64,000 nucleotides of DNA, taken from assembly GCA_016795105.1 (NCBI GenBank), contig JAEUIH010000003.1:124001-188000 (forward strand), in the 5' to 3' direction. A model generated the notes under the pieces. That model had not been told where the DNA came from and searched no databases. It worked only from the letters and a program-made list of their open reading frames with translations. This document shows positions 27,794 through 36,196 of the stretch, one piece after another. Origin of the DNA: Planctomyces sp. (GTDB lineage: Bacteria; Planctomycetota; Planctomycetia; Planctomycetales; Planctomycetaceae). Made by a program: the position numbers and the translations under genes. Position 1 is the stretch's first letter. Every line of letters starts with the position of its first letter.

Positions 27794-29011
27794 ATGAAGC
27801 CAGGACTTAGTACAGGACATTCTGCTGAACTCATCTGGATCGTTGATCCGTCCATGACAATCACTCTGGGCGGTGATGCTCGGGCAACCGTCTTTTCAAC
27901 GCCAAACATGATTTTGCTGATGGAGCGAGCCGCCCGCGAAGCGCTTCGGCCATATCTTGCTGATGGTGAAGAATCCGTCGGGACAGAAGTCAGTATTGAG
28001 CATCTTGGTCCTGCGGGACTCGGAGACACCGTACGCGGAACGGCTCGCGTAACAATGATCGATGGCCGGCGGGTGCATTTCGATGTGCAGGCCTGGTGTG
28101 GCAGTCGTGAAATTGGACGGGGTCGGCATTCTCGGGCAGTCGTTCCGGTGGATCGGTTGATTGAGAATCTTGGCAAGGTCAGCGGAGATGGAGGACAGGT
28201 CATGAATTTGATGCCACAGACCGGCCCACTCCCGCAGCTGCAGACGATTCGTGTTGAGATGACAGATCGAGTGGCGACGGTGACTCTGAACCGGCCGGAT
28301 TCTCTGAATGCCGTCAATCTGCAGATGACGGCGGAATTCGAGCAGATCGTCGCATGGCTGGCTGGGCATCCGAAAGACGTTCGAGTCGTGCTGTTGACGG
28401 GAGCCGGGGAAGCGTTTTGTGCGGGCGATGATGTCAAGGAGTTGCCGCTGCTAACAACTGAACAGGCAAGGCAATTGAGCCTGCGACAGGCAAACATGTA
28501 TCTGGCCCTTGAACGACTGCCGCAGCCGGTGATTTCGCTGGTCAATGGTGTTGCATTTGGCGGAGGTTGTGTTGCGGCATATTCGACTGATCTGCGACTT
28601 GCCGCATTTAATGCACGATTTGCAATGCCGGAAATCCGACTGGGCTGGCCGCCTGGTTATGGGATTGCCCAGCTGACCGCATTGGTTGGAAAATCACGTG
28701 CTCTGGAAATGTGTTTGATGGGTGAATCGGTTTCAGCTCAACAGGCGCTGGAGTGGGGGCTGGTGAATGAAGTTGTACCGGCAGGGATGTTAGTGCGTCG
28801 AGGTCGACAGATTGCGGATCGAATGCTGGCAATGCCGGCGGAAGCTTTGCGTCGCACCAAACAATTGATTCATCAGGATGAAGGAAGTCTCCCGAAAGTG
28901 ACTCATCGAGCAGACACCGAAGCTTACCTTCGCTGTCTGGAGCTGCCGGATGCACAGGAGGGCATTTCAGCGTTCGTACAAAAGCGGGCGGCGCGGTTTA
29001 CGGGGCAGTAG
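27794..29011 (+). CDS. Fusion of FlK-like hotdog thioesterase and crotonase-family enzyme
   Basis: A 405-residue two-domain protein. Residues 1-135 are a hotdog thioesterase: Thr36 (STPNM), Glu44 (LLMERAA) and His70 (SIEHLGP) keep exactly the spacing of the fluoroacetyl-CoA thioesterase triad Thr42/Glu50/His76. From about 145 on is an enoyl-CoA hydratase/isomerase fold with NRPDSLNAVN, AFCAGDDVKEL and AFGGGCVAAYS. The first catalytic Glu of hydratases (GGGCE) is Val here, while the second (MPEIRLG) is kept, which suggests isomerase or other crotonase chemistry rather than hydration. It follows thyX by 46 bases. Confidence 0.85.
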   Translation: MKPGLSTGHSAELIWIVDPSMTITLGGDARATVFSTPNMILLMERAAREALRPYLADGEESVGTEVSIEHLGPAGLGDTVRGTARVTMIDGRRVHFDVQAWCGSREIGRGRHSRAVVPVDRLIENLGKVSGDGGQVMNLMPQTGPLPQLQTIRVEMTDRVATVTLNRPDSLNAVNLQMTAEFEQIVAWLAGHPKDVRVVLLTGAGEAFCAGDDVKELPLLTTEQARQLSLRQANMYLALERLPQPVISLVNGVAFGGGCVAAYSTDLRLAAFNARFAMPEIRLGWPPGYGIAQLTALVGKSRALEMCLMGESVSAQQALEWGLVNEVVPAGMLVRRGRQIADRMLAMPAEALRRTKQLIHQDEGSLPKVTHRADTEAYLRCLELPDAQEGISAFVQKRAARFTGQ

Positions 29012-29080
29012 CGGTTTCTCGCGTTCACAATGAACGCGATGCAGATTTCTGTGGTGTGGGGTGCTGAGTTGGGGGTGGAG

Positions 29081-30283
29081 TTACTTGCCGGCGGCCGGGG
29101 GGGTATGATCGTCGAAGATCAGTGGTGTAGAAGATCCTGCCGGAGAGACTCGAAAACTAACGCGACCATCGAGTACCTTGCGAAGGAGTCCACCACAAAC
29201 TTCGCCGCGCCAGCCGGACAGCATTCGAGTGTCTGCATCTTCGTCGTTGTTTCGAACTGCGCGGACCAGTTCGTTCAGGTCTCGATTGGTACCAACGAGA
29301 CTTTGAGCGATTTCCAGTTCGGCACAGCGGTTTGCGAGGGCCAGGGACAGGAGTTTTGAGAGCACTTGTTCGTCGGCAGACGTTTCATCTCGCTGAGAAC
29401 GAATTCGCTTTGGAAGCTGATCTTCGGGTATACGATTTGCTTCGTCGATGACGGCCAGCATGTCATCGATTCGTTTTCGGTATTCGGGTCGATTCAGATC
29501 GCGGGTTGCCAGTGCCTGCTGAACCGTTTTGGGACGGCGCTTTGCCAGATCGATCAGCAAGTCGTCTCGTAAGATTCTGCGTGCAGGGCGATTGCGGAAA
29601 GCGGCTTCTTCTTCACGCCACTGAGCAAGTTTCTGGGCTGCAGCGAGGTCACGTCGTGGAAGTCGATGAATTCCGGAGATGCGTTCCCATGGGGGCGTAC
29701 GTTCATCATCCTGAATGTCGGTAATCATCCGATCGAATTCCGAAGTGGCCCAGCCGAGTCTGTTCTTTGATTCGAGCCATTTCTTTTGAGTCTGCCAGAT
29801 CTGGAGCACATGAGAGACGTCTTCCAGAGCGTAGACGATCTGCTCCTGCGAAAGTGGACGACGCAGCCAGTCAGTTCGAGTCTGATTGCTGTCGACGCGG
29901 ATACCCAGAACTCGTTCAACGATGGCGGAATAGGAGAGAGGGTAACTACGGCAGCGAAGCCCTTCTGCGATCTGAATGTCGATGAGTTGTCGGGGTGCAA
30001 GCCCGGACTGCTGAATACAGAACCGAATCTCTGCCTGGCCGCCATGAACAACGACCGTTGTCTGGTCGTCTGCCATGATCTCCCACCATGCAGAGAGGCT
30101 GGTGACCTGCAAAGGATCAACGGCAACGCATCGGTCGGGGGTGGCAAACTGCAGGAGTCCAAGTTCGGAACGATAGCCGGCATCAGAAACGAACTCAGTG
30201 TCAAACGCCACCACGCCGGTTTGGCGAATGTGTTGACAGAGTTCCAGGAAATCTTCCTGATAGGTGATGATGGGCGACCGCAT
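29081..30283 (-). CDS. rnd: Ribonuclease D-like 3'-5' exonuclease
   Basis: A 400-residue DEDD-type exoribonuclease with a C-terminal HRDC region. The catalytic DE is in VAFDTEF (Asp28, Glu30). The third motif is YALEDVSHV (Tyr and Asp, DEDDy type). The second motif reads VVVHGGQAEIRF, where the usual Asp is Glu85. HRDC-like helices start near LAAAQKLAQWREEEA and VQQALATRDLNRPEYRKRI. The family trims tRNA 3' ends. The tail (APAGSSTPLIFDDHTP) looks disordered. Confidence 0.87.
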   Translation of the reverse strand: MRSPIITYQEDFLELCQHIRQTGVVAFDTEFVSDAGYRSELGLLQFATPDRCVAVDPLQVTSLSAWWEIMADDQTTVVVHGGQAEIRFCIQQSGLAPRQLIDIQIAEGLRCRSYPLSYSAIVERVLGIRVDSNQTRTDWLRRPLSQEQIVYALEDVSHVLQIWQTQKKWLESKNRLGWATSEFDRMITDIQDDERTPPWERISGIHRLPRRDLAAAQKLAQWREEEAAFRNRPARRILRDDLLIDLAKRRPKTVQQALATRDLNRPEYRKRIDDMLAVIDEANRIPEDQLPKRIRSQRDETSADEQVLSKLLSLALANRCAELEIAQSLVGTNRDLNELVRAVRNNDEDADTRMLSGWRGEVCGGLLRKVLDGRVSFRVSPAGSSTPLIFDDHTPPAAGK

Positions 30284-30397
30284 GAATCCGTGAATGAATA
30301 AATTTCAGGCAGTGGAACTGACGGACCCGCATCGTATAACGATGCAGCGGTCTTCGAGAAGTCTGCTCCACGGATTCTGTCCCCGGAATTTCAGGAA

Positions 30398-30422
30398 CAT
30401 CCCCCTGTGGGGCAGGGGGATG
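30398..30422. repeat. Perfect 10-base stem-loop
   Basis: CATCCCCCTG (30398-30407), loop TGGGG, CAGGGGGATG (30413-30422). It lies just after the lipoprotein gene and before the RNase D gene, both on the minus strand. No U-run follows, so it may stabilise the 3' end or block read-through rather than be a classical terminator. Confidence 0.6.
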
Positions 30423-30442
30423 GATGAGAGGGCGTGTAAGGA

Positions 30443-30793
30443 TTAGTCCATCGAGAAATTCAGGTCCTGGCCGGGCTGAATATCAATAATTCGGGCCATC
30501 GAGCCTTCGAGAAACTCGACCGAAATCCCCTCCACCGTCTTTTCTGAGGAACCCTGAGTGACGTACCAGGTGTATTTTCCTGGTGTGAGTTTCCACTCAA
30601 ACTTGCCTTCGTTCACTGGAACAACTGCAGGCAGTCCGATCTCTGTTGGTTGAAAATTGATTTTTACATCAGAGATTGGTTTACCGTTCAGCGTCAGCGT
30701 TCCCTTGAAATCGACTGGTTCGGGGTTTGGAGTCACGGAAACTCCACAACCGACCACCATCGCAAATATCATCACTAATGCTGCATATCGCAT
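30443..30793 (-). CDS. Small lipoprotein, carboxypeptidase-regulatory-like
   Basis: A 116-residue exported lipoprotein. ATG 30793 begins MRYAALVMIFAMVVGCG, with a lipobox ending at Cys15; a TTG five codons upstream lies beside the terminator of the preceding gene and is unlikely. The mature part is one beta-sandwich of the type seen in planctomycete carboxypeptidase-regulatory-like lipoproteins (GTLTLNGKPISDVKINFQP, then GKYTWYV). Such genes are typically downstream of a DUF1559 gene, as here. Confidence 0.75.
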   Translation of the reverse strand: MRYAALVMIFAMVVGCGVSVTPNPEPVDFKGTLTLNGKPISDVKINFQPTEIGLPAVVPVNEGKFEWKLTPGKYTWYVTQGSSEKTVEGISVEFLEGSMARIIDIQPGQDLNFSMD

Positions 30794-30806
30794 GAGAAAC
30801 TCTTTC

Positions 30807-30853
30807 AAAAAAAACGAGCCGTCCTGCTGAATTGAATTCGACAGGCCAGCTCG
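30807..30853 (-). terminator. Terminator or attenuator between the DUF1559 gene and the lipoprotein gene
   Basis: CGAGC (30815-30819) pairs with GCTCG (30849-30853), and CCTG with CAGG inside. On the minus strand eight T follow (30807-30814). It stands in the 100-base gap after DUF1559 and 14 bases before the lipoprotein start, so it would set a ratio between the two products. Confidence 0.75.
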
Positions 30854-30897
30854 AAATTTGTTTCATAAACTTAGGCTTGGCAGCCTGAGCCAAATGC

Positions 30898-32037
30898 CTA
30901 TTCGATGTTGCCGATCACGCGACCGTCCTGAGAACCGGCCATCCACTTCAATGTCAGAGTATCCATATTCTCGCTGAGGAACTTCACAGAGCCGTCGCTC
31001 ATGACAGCCTGGCAGCCGCCGGTGTGCCAACTGAATGGTTCATCGTTTGGACCACAGTTGTTGTTGACCCAGCGGCACTGTGGTGGACCACCCATTGGAG
31101 ATTTGTAATTGTTGATGGACATCAGACGGGAAGCTGGGGAAAGGGCGTTGCTTGGACCTGACAGACCATTGGCTCCTGCATCCGGGTCTGCCCATGCATA
31201 CATGCGTCGGCCACCCGATGCACCACCGGACCATGCCGGACCTTCACCGTTTGGAGACGGGCGAGAAGAGAGTGAGCCGAATACACCGGCAGAGGGATGT
31301 GCTCGGCCAGTGTCTTCAATGCACAAAATGGTGTTTGATGTACCATCTGTGATATGGCCGAAGCCCCAGCGAGTGTCACAGCTCAGAGCGCCCTGAACTG
31401 TCATAGCGACTCGACGTGCTGACGTGGTCGGACGTGTGCCGATGGGATCAACAGCGCCTGCTGAACCATCTTCGACGTCAGAAACGGCAATGAACATATA
31501 GTCCCAAACGCCATACCCATCAGGTGCACGGTTTGATGCATCGACCGGTGTGCTTGGGCAAATGAACGACGGGATGTTGTTCTTTGCTGCTGCAACGGTG
31601 TTTGGGAAATTTGCGTCATTGTAAATGGCGCCGAGAGAATTCGGGTTGAGGGCCGCAATGTTGTAACCGGCTGCTGCCATATCCACGTACTTCAGGTTGT
31701 GGTCCATCAGGTTGTAGATGTTGGCCTGCTCAATGTACGGCAGCAACAGCGTCGGTGTTGACTGACTCATGTAGGTTGTGCTTCCGCCACCGGTACTGTC
31801 GCACTGTCCTGGATGAGGCAGTTTTCGATAGGTGCTTTCGAAGTTGTGGACGGCAAGTCCAATTTGCTTCAGGTTGTTCTTGCACTGCGTGCGTCGAGCT
31901 GCTTCGCGAGCCTGTTGTACAGCTGGCAGCAGCAGGGCGATCAGGATTGCGATGATGGCGATGACCACCAGCAGCTCGATCAGGGTGAAGCCACTGCGAC
32001 GAACGGGCAGTGCAGGCTTCAGGGAGACTTTTTTCAT
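30898..32037 (-). CDS. DUF1559 pseudopilin-like protein
   Basis: A 379-residue planctomycete protein with a type IV prepilin/pseudopilin N-terminus: [20 protein letters not shown], cleaved after Gly before Phe, then [17 protein letters not shown] 32037 follows GGAAGGAAAG at good spacing; a GTG/TTG-type start nine codons upstream is less likely. The C-terminal motif [23 protein letters not shown] is the DUF1559 H-x(n)-DG signature. Members are abundant in planctomycete genomes; their role is unsettled, and membership in a type II-like secretion or surface structure is inferred from the prepilin signal. Confidence 0.93.
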   Translation of the reverse strand: MKKVSLKPALPVRRSGFTLIELLVVIAIIAILIALLLPAVQQAREAARRTQCKNNLKQIGLAVHNFESTYRKLPHPGQCDSTGGGSTTYMSQSTPTLLLPYIEQANIYNLMDHNLKYVDMAAAGYNIAALNPNSLGAIYNDANFPNTVAAAKNNIPSFICPSTPVDASNRAPDGYGVWDYMFIAVSDVEDGSAGAVDPIGTRPTTSARRVAMTVQGALSCDTRWGFGHITDGTSNTILCIEDTGRAHPSAGVFGSLSSRPSPNGEGPAWSGGASGGRRMYAWADPDAGANGLSGPSNALSPASRLMSINNYKSPMGGPPQCRWVNNNCGPNDEPFSWHTGGCQAVMSDGSVKFLSENMDTLTLKWMAGSQDGRVIGNIE

Positions 32038-32496
32038 GGACAAACTTTCCTTCCACAAGAGCAAAAACTGTTACGAAGGCACTGTGACATTCGTCGGTCA
32101 GGACGAATTGACGAGCCACTCAACTCGGAAACTGGAAACGCCTGTTTCCACTCACTGCATGCTTCCGAGTGCGATAGTGCCGAGCATTGACCTCAGTCAA
32201 TGCTGCGTTTCGTGAATGAAATGCATCACTTCAGCAGAATTATTCCAGACACTGTGAAGTTGCCGTGAAGCTGTTGTGAGGAATATGTGAAAACGAAAAA
32301 TCTGAATCGAGCGCAGGGCTTAACGAAAGCGGGCTCACTGTGAGAATCGTATTCAGATCGTGTTAATGTCGCATGGCGCTGGCACTTTCGGAGAGGGAGG
32401 AATCTGTGATTCCTTCAACCTCCGCCGAATTTTGCGACCAGTTAAGTCGAGGACGGGAGCGGTCGAGCCGACATGTTAACCCAGGCCTGGAGACCT
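32038..32496. other. Intergenic region upstream of DUF1559 with a hairpin
   Basis: About 460 bases without a convincing gene. A hairpin AGCATTGA (32183-32190) / TCAATGCT (32197-32204) with a six-base loop lies about 150 bases upstream of DUF1559. The rest is unremarkable. Confidence 0.5.
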
Positions 32497-32766
32497 TTAG
32501 ATCTCGACGGTCGACAAGTCCAGCAGTTCGGACTTTGGGTCGGTCTTCGGAACGGTCTGGGACGGCATCGTCGGCTGATATTCCTCGGTAATCGGTCCAC
32601 TCGTCATGGCGTGGCGCAACGCAACAGCGACCAGAATGAAGGCGGCAACCTTCATGAGATTAACAATCTGCTCAGCCGACTGATGGATATTCGCCGGGTC
32701 CGGAGTAGTGGACGCTTCGAGATCGACGGAAAGTCGCTGTTTGTTGCGGACGATCGAAGACGACAT
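32497..32766 (-). CDS. Small single-helix membrane protein next to SulP
   Basis: An 89-residue protein starting at ATG 32766, 13 bases after the SulP stop on the same strand. It has one membrane helix (IVNLMKVAAFILVAVALRHAM, about 34-54) flanked by polar sequence. I recognise no family. The close coupling suggests a small partner of the transporter; it could also be a chance frame, as no homology can be checked. Confidence 0.5.
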   Translation of the reverse strand: MSSSIVRNKQRLSVDLEASTTPDPANIHQSAEQIVNLMKVAAFILVAVALRHAMTSGPITEEYQPTMPSQTVPKTDPKSELLDLSTVEI

Positions 32767-32779
32767 TTTGCAATGACTT

Positions 32780-34507
32780 TCAGTTTACAGCTTCAGTGAG
32801 ACTGGTTGCGGAATTGCCAGCAGACTTCCGGGCTGCGAACGGGTGGTCGGACAGTGGGACATGACGGTCGAGCCCCGTAATGATGAGGGTCTTGTTCTGA
32901 TCTGAGAGGTACCGTATGAGGTCGTGAAGTTTCATTTGCACGCTGTGGTCGACGAATGCAGCCGACTCAAAGTTGATCACAACTTCATCAAAGTTGTGAG
33001 ACTCTCGTATGATCAGGGTTCTCAATGAAAGCCAGTTGGTAAATACACACGCTCGCTGAACGTGAAGCACAATTCGTCCGGAGTTCTCGGCAGACTCAAT
33101 GTCTACCTGCGACCGCATCAGGCCCCGGATCGGTGTGCCATGCCACAGATGGAAGCCAATTTCCAGAAAGATCCCGACTGCAATTCCGATCAATAAATCT
33201 GTGGCCAGTGTTGCCAGGATCGTTCCGATGAAGACAATCAGTTGCTCAACCCCGACTTTGTACGTGTGGACAAATTCCTTTGGCGAAGCAAGCCGAAATC
33301 CCGTATAGATGAGCATTGCTCCAAGGGCGGCCAGAGGAATTCTGTGGATGAGATTCGGGAAGAGCAGTACGAACGTCAGCAAAAATATGCCATGAGCAAA
33401 GTTCGACATCTTTGAACGGGCGCCGGCGTCAATGTTGGCCTTGCTGCGAACAATCTCCGAGATCATTGGAAGCCCACCCACAAACGACGACACCATATTT
33501 GCGAGGCCCACAGCAGCCAGGTCACGGTTGAAGTTCGTTTGACGGCGTTGAGGATCAAGCAGTTCAATCGCCTTCGCACTCAACAGCGATTCAAGGCTTC
33601 CTATTGCACTGAACAGGAACAGGAACTTAATGCCGGTCAGCGTCAGAAGTCCGCGAAAGTCGGGAAAAGCAAATGCTGACCATGGGTCTTTCAGCACTTC
33701 CGGCATAGAGACCAGAAACTTAGGACCAACCTCGTATTCATGCGTTCCGGAACTTCCAAACAGATGCTCTGGAAACAGGTATGTGTGCCGATGTTCGAGG
33801 TCAAAGGCAACCCCAAGGAAGATTGCAACCGCGATCACAACCAGTTGGACGGGTACGAGACGAACCCATCGAAATGGTAGTGCCGGGATTCCAAACAACA
33901 GCAGTAACGAAATCCCTCCGATACACGCAATTTCAGGGTTGAGCGTCTGAAACGCTGAAGGAAGGCCAGCAAGCAGAGAGAGGGGGCCGGCTCCTTTCTC
34001 CGGTGCCACTCCAATCAATTCATACATCTGCTTGGAAATGATGATGATCCCAATCGATGCCAGCATTCCGTGAATCGGTGTCAGTGGAAAGAAGTCGGCA
34101 AGCTTACCTCCACGAAACAGGCCAAGCAGCAGTTGCACGGCTCCCGCGGCAACACCAATACCTAATGCAAGCTTGTACCCAAGCATTGCTTTATCAGCAT
34201 CTCCGAGTCCACTGCCGAATTCGGCACCGAGTTCCTGAACGGCACCGAGTACGATCACAATCAGGCCGGCCGCGGGGCCTTTGATCGTAAGTTGAGAATT
34301 ACTGATGGCAGAGCACACAATTCCGCCGATAACAGCTGTCCAGATTCCAGCGATCGGGGGGAATCCACTGGCCCTTGCGATTGCAAGACACAATGGCATT
34401 GCGATCAGAAACACCATAAAACCGGCGAACCAGTCGCGACCCCGGGAAGTGCCCCCGGATGACGTTTCAAGAGTCGCTGACCCACCAGACTCGGAACTCT
34501 GCTGCAT
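32780..34507 (-). CDS. SulP family anion transporter with STAS domain
   Basis: A 575-residue inner-membrane transporter for sulfate, bicarbonate or similar anions. ATG 34507 has GGAG five bases upstream and starts MQQSSESGG; GTG 34531 is the longer option but lacks a ribosome site. The membrane part opens DWFAGFMVFLIAMPLCLAIARASG and has NSQLTIKGPAAGLIVIV, the SulP signature. The STAS domain occupies roughly the last 120 residues (GRIVLHVQRACVFTNW ... FVDHSVQMKLHDL). A consensus sigma-54 promoter lies 54 bases upstream, and an NtrC-type activator gene follows farther up on the same strand. Confidence 0.9.
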   Translation of the reverse strand: MQQSSESGGSATLETSSGGTSRGRDWFAGFMVFLIAMPLCLAIARASGFPPIAGIWTAVIGGIVCSAISNSQLTIKGPAAGLIVIVLGAVQELGAEFGSGLGDADKAMLGYKLALGIGVAAGAVQLLLGLFRGGKLADFFPLTPIHGMLASIGIIIISKQMYELIGVAPEKGAGPLSLLAGLPSAFQTLNPEIACIGGISLLLLFGIPALPFRWVRLVPVQLVVIAVAIFLGVAFDLEHRHTYLFPEHLFGSSGTHEYEVGPKFLVSMPEVLKDPWSAFAFPDFRGLLTLTGIKFLFLFSAIGSLESLLSAKAIELLDPQRRQTNFNRDLAAVGLANMVSSFVGGLPMISEIVRSKANIDAGARSKMSNFAHGIFLLTFVLLFPNLIHRIPLAALGAMLIYTGFRLASPKEFVHTYKVGVEQLIVFIGTILATLATDLLIGIAVGIFLEIGFHLWHGTPIRGLMRSQVDIESAENSGRIVLHVQRACVFTNWLSLRTLIIRESHNFDEVVINFESAAFVDHSVQMKLHDLIRYLSDQNKTLIITGLDRHVPLSDHPFAARKSAGNSATSLTEAVN

Positions 34508-34560
34508 CTCTGTGCTCCAAAAGTTGCTCACAAACTGTGAACATGTCTTGAAGCAGCTAA

Positions 34561-34576
34561 GGCAAAGTACGTGCCA
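34561..34576 (-). promoter_or_regulatory. Sigma-54 promoter upstream of SulP (consensus match)
   Basis: On the minus strand the sequence reads TGGCACG-TACT-TTGCC, which matches TGGCACG-N4-TTGC at every core base. The -24 GG and -12 GC have the required 10-base gap. Transcription would start near 34550, leaving a leader of about 43 bases before ATG 34507. Confidence 0.85.
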
Positions 34577-34598
34577 GTAACGGAGTCAGCCTCCAGAT

Positions 34599-34682
34599 TG
34601 CCAACTGTGTCCTGAAATCTGCCGATTTTCTTTCGGTGGCAGTCCCGGGAGTGGTCGGATCTTCAGCGATTCATGCCAACTG
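34599..34682. promoter_or_regulatory. Candidate upstream activator sites
   Basis: TGCCAACTG occurs at 34599-34607 and 34674-34682, 75 bases apart (about seven helical turns), upstream of the sigma-54 promoter. Direct repeats on one helical face are what an NtrC-type activator could use. This is inference from position; the repeat is only nine bases. Confidence 0.35.
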
Positions 34683-34692
34683 AAATGGTCAG

Positions 34693-36150
34693 CTACGAAT
34701 CAGGCTGGTCATCCTCTGACCAGACGCTGCGGCCGAAGTTGATGCCCAGCGATCGAATTTTTGATCTCAGGCTGCCTCGTGAGATACCGAGAATTCTCGC
34801 TGCCTGGACCTGATTGCCTTCTGTATGAGTCAGGACTTTCATCAGAAGTTCGCGTTCGACAATTTCAATGATTTCAGCGTGGAGGTTTTCTGTTCCACTG
34901 GAAATACGTGTCTGAATTTCTTCGCACAACAGTGGAGCGGGGCCCGAGGGACCATTCGATGAAGCGGATTGTTCCGGACGAAAATCACGAATGGCGTTAG
35001 GAAGAAACTCCGGCAGCAGCACTGCTGCCTGCATGTTGAGGATCGCCTGCTTGAGCACACTTTGCAGTTCTCGGACGTTTCCCGGCCAGTGCCACGCGAC
35101 GAGCATTTCCATCGCAGCGGGTGCGATGCTCAGCACAGGTTTCCGAAGTTCGTTCGAGAATCGCTTTACAAAATATTGCACCAGAATTTGAATGTCGTTG
35201 CCGCGTTCTCTGAGAGGTGGAAGGAGCAGGCTGCAGACGTTCAGCCGAAAGTAGAGATCGCGTCGAAATCTGCCTGCTTCAACCAGAGCTTCGAGATCCG
35301 CATTGGTCGCAGCAATCAGCCTGACATTCGTTTGGATGGTTTCAGTGCCGCCAACTCTTTCAAACTGTTGTTCCTGAATGAGCCTCAGAATCTTTGCCTG
35401 GATGATCGGAGACATTTCCCCGACTTCGTCAAGGAAAATCGTGCCTCCATCGCACTGTTCAAACTTGCCGATTCGCTTTCGGTCAGCGCCTGAGAATGCA
35501 CCTTTTTCGTGGCCAAACAACTCACTTTCAAGAAGCTGTTCCGGAATGGCAGCACAGTTGATGGCAAGAAACGGAGAGTTTGCCCGAGTGCTGTGCTGAT
35601 AGATTGCCCGAGCAACCAGTTCTTTGCCGGTACCGGATTCACCAAGGATCAGCACAGTGACACTCTGGCCCGCAACACGCCCAATACCCTTATAAAGTTC
35701 CTGCATCGCCGGACAACGACCGATGAGTGGATCTCCCTTGCCTGAGTACTCCTCAACTTCGGGCATTGCCGCCGGAGTTCGCATCATTAGGCTGGATCGA
35801 ATTGCGCGATCCAGGAGTTCTCGAAGAGCCGGGAGTTCCAGGGGCTTGAGCAGGTAGTCGAAGGCGCCTTGCTTGATGGCTTCGATTGCAAGGTCTGTTG
35901 TACCGTGCCCAGTGATGAAAATCACCGGAATTCTCGCATCCCGCTCATGCATCCGGCGGAAGACTTCAAACCCCCCGAAGTCAGGAAGATGCAAATCCAG
36001 AACAACGACGTCCGGCGTCTCTTCGTGAAAGAGCCTGAGTCCCTCGGCGGCTGTATGCGCGGAGCGAACGTCCAGATCTCCCGTGCGAAATGCTCGCTGG
36101 AATGCATGATGAATTGAAGGTTCGTCGTCGATGATCAGCAACGAAGGCAT
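34693..36150 (-). CDS. NtrC-type sigma-54 response regulator
   Basis: A 485-residue activator: receiver domain (1-120, phospho-Asp52 in VVVLDLHLP, Lys in YLLKPLE), AAA+ domain (about 145-385) and Fis-type HTH at the end (HTEGNQVQAARILGISRGSLRSKIRSLGI). Walker A is GESGTGKE, Walker B FLDEVGEM, and the Arg fingers lie near FRRDLYFRLNV. The sigma-54 contact loop reads GAFSGA instead of GAFTGA (Ser near residue 220). It is 47 bases downstream of its histidine kinase, and its end abuts the intergenic region carrying the sigma-54 promoter for SulP, which is its most likely target. Confidence 0.92.
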   Translation of the reverse strand: MPSLLIIDDEPSIHHAFQRAFRTGDLDVRSAHTAAEGLRLFHEETPDVVVLDLHLPDFGGFEVFRRMHERDARIPVIFITGHGTTDLAIEAIKQGAFDYLLKPLELPALRELLDRAIRSSLMMRTPAAMPEVEEYSGKGDPLIGRCPAMQELYKGIGRVAGQSVTVLILGESGTGKELVARAIYQHSTRANSPFLAINCAAIPEQLLESELFGHEKGAFSGADRKRIGKFEQCDGGTIFLDEVGEMSPIIQAKILRLIQEQQFERVGGTETIQTNVRLIAATNADLEALVEAGRFRRDLYFRLNVCSLLLPPLRERGNDIQILVQYFVKRFSNELRKPVLSIAPAAMEMLVAWHWPGNVRELQSVLKQAILNMQAAVLLPEFLPNAIRDFRPEQSASSNGPSGPAPLLCEEIQTRISSGTENLHAEIIEIVERELLMKVLTHTEGNQVQAARILGISRGSLRSKIRSLGINFGRSVWSEDDQPDS

Positions 36151-36196
36151 GATAGGCTTTCAGTGTTCCTGTTTGATCAGATTGTGTGAAAACAAT

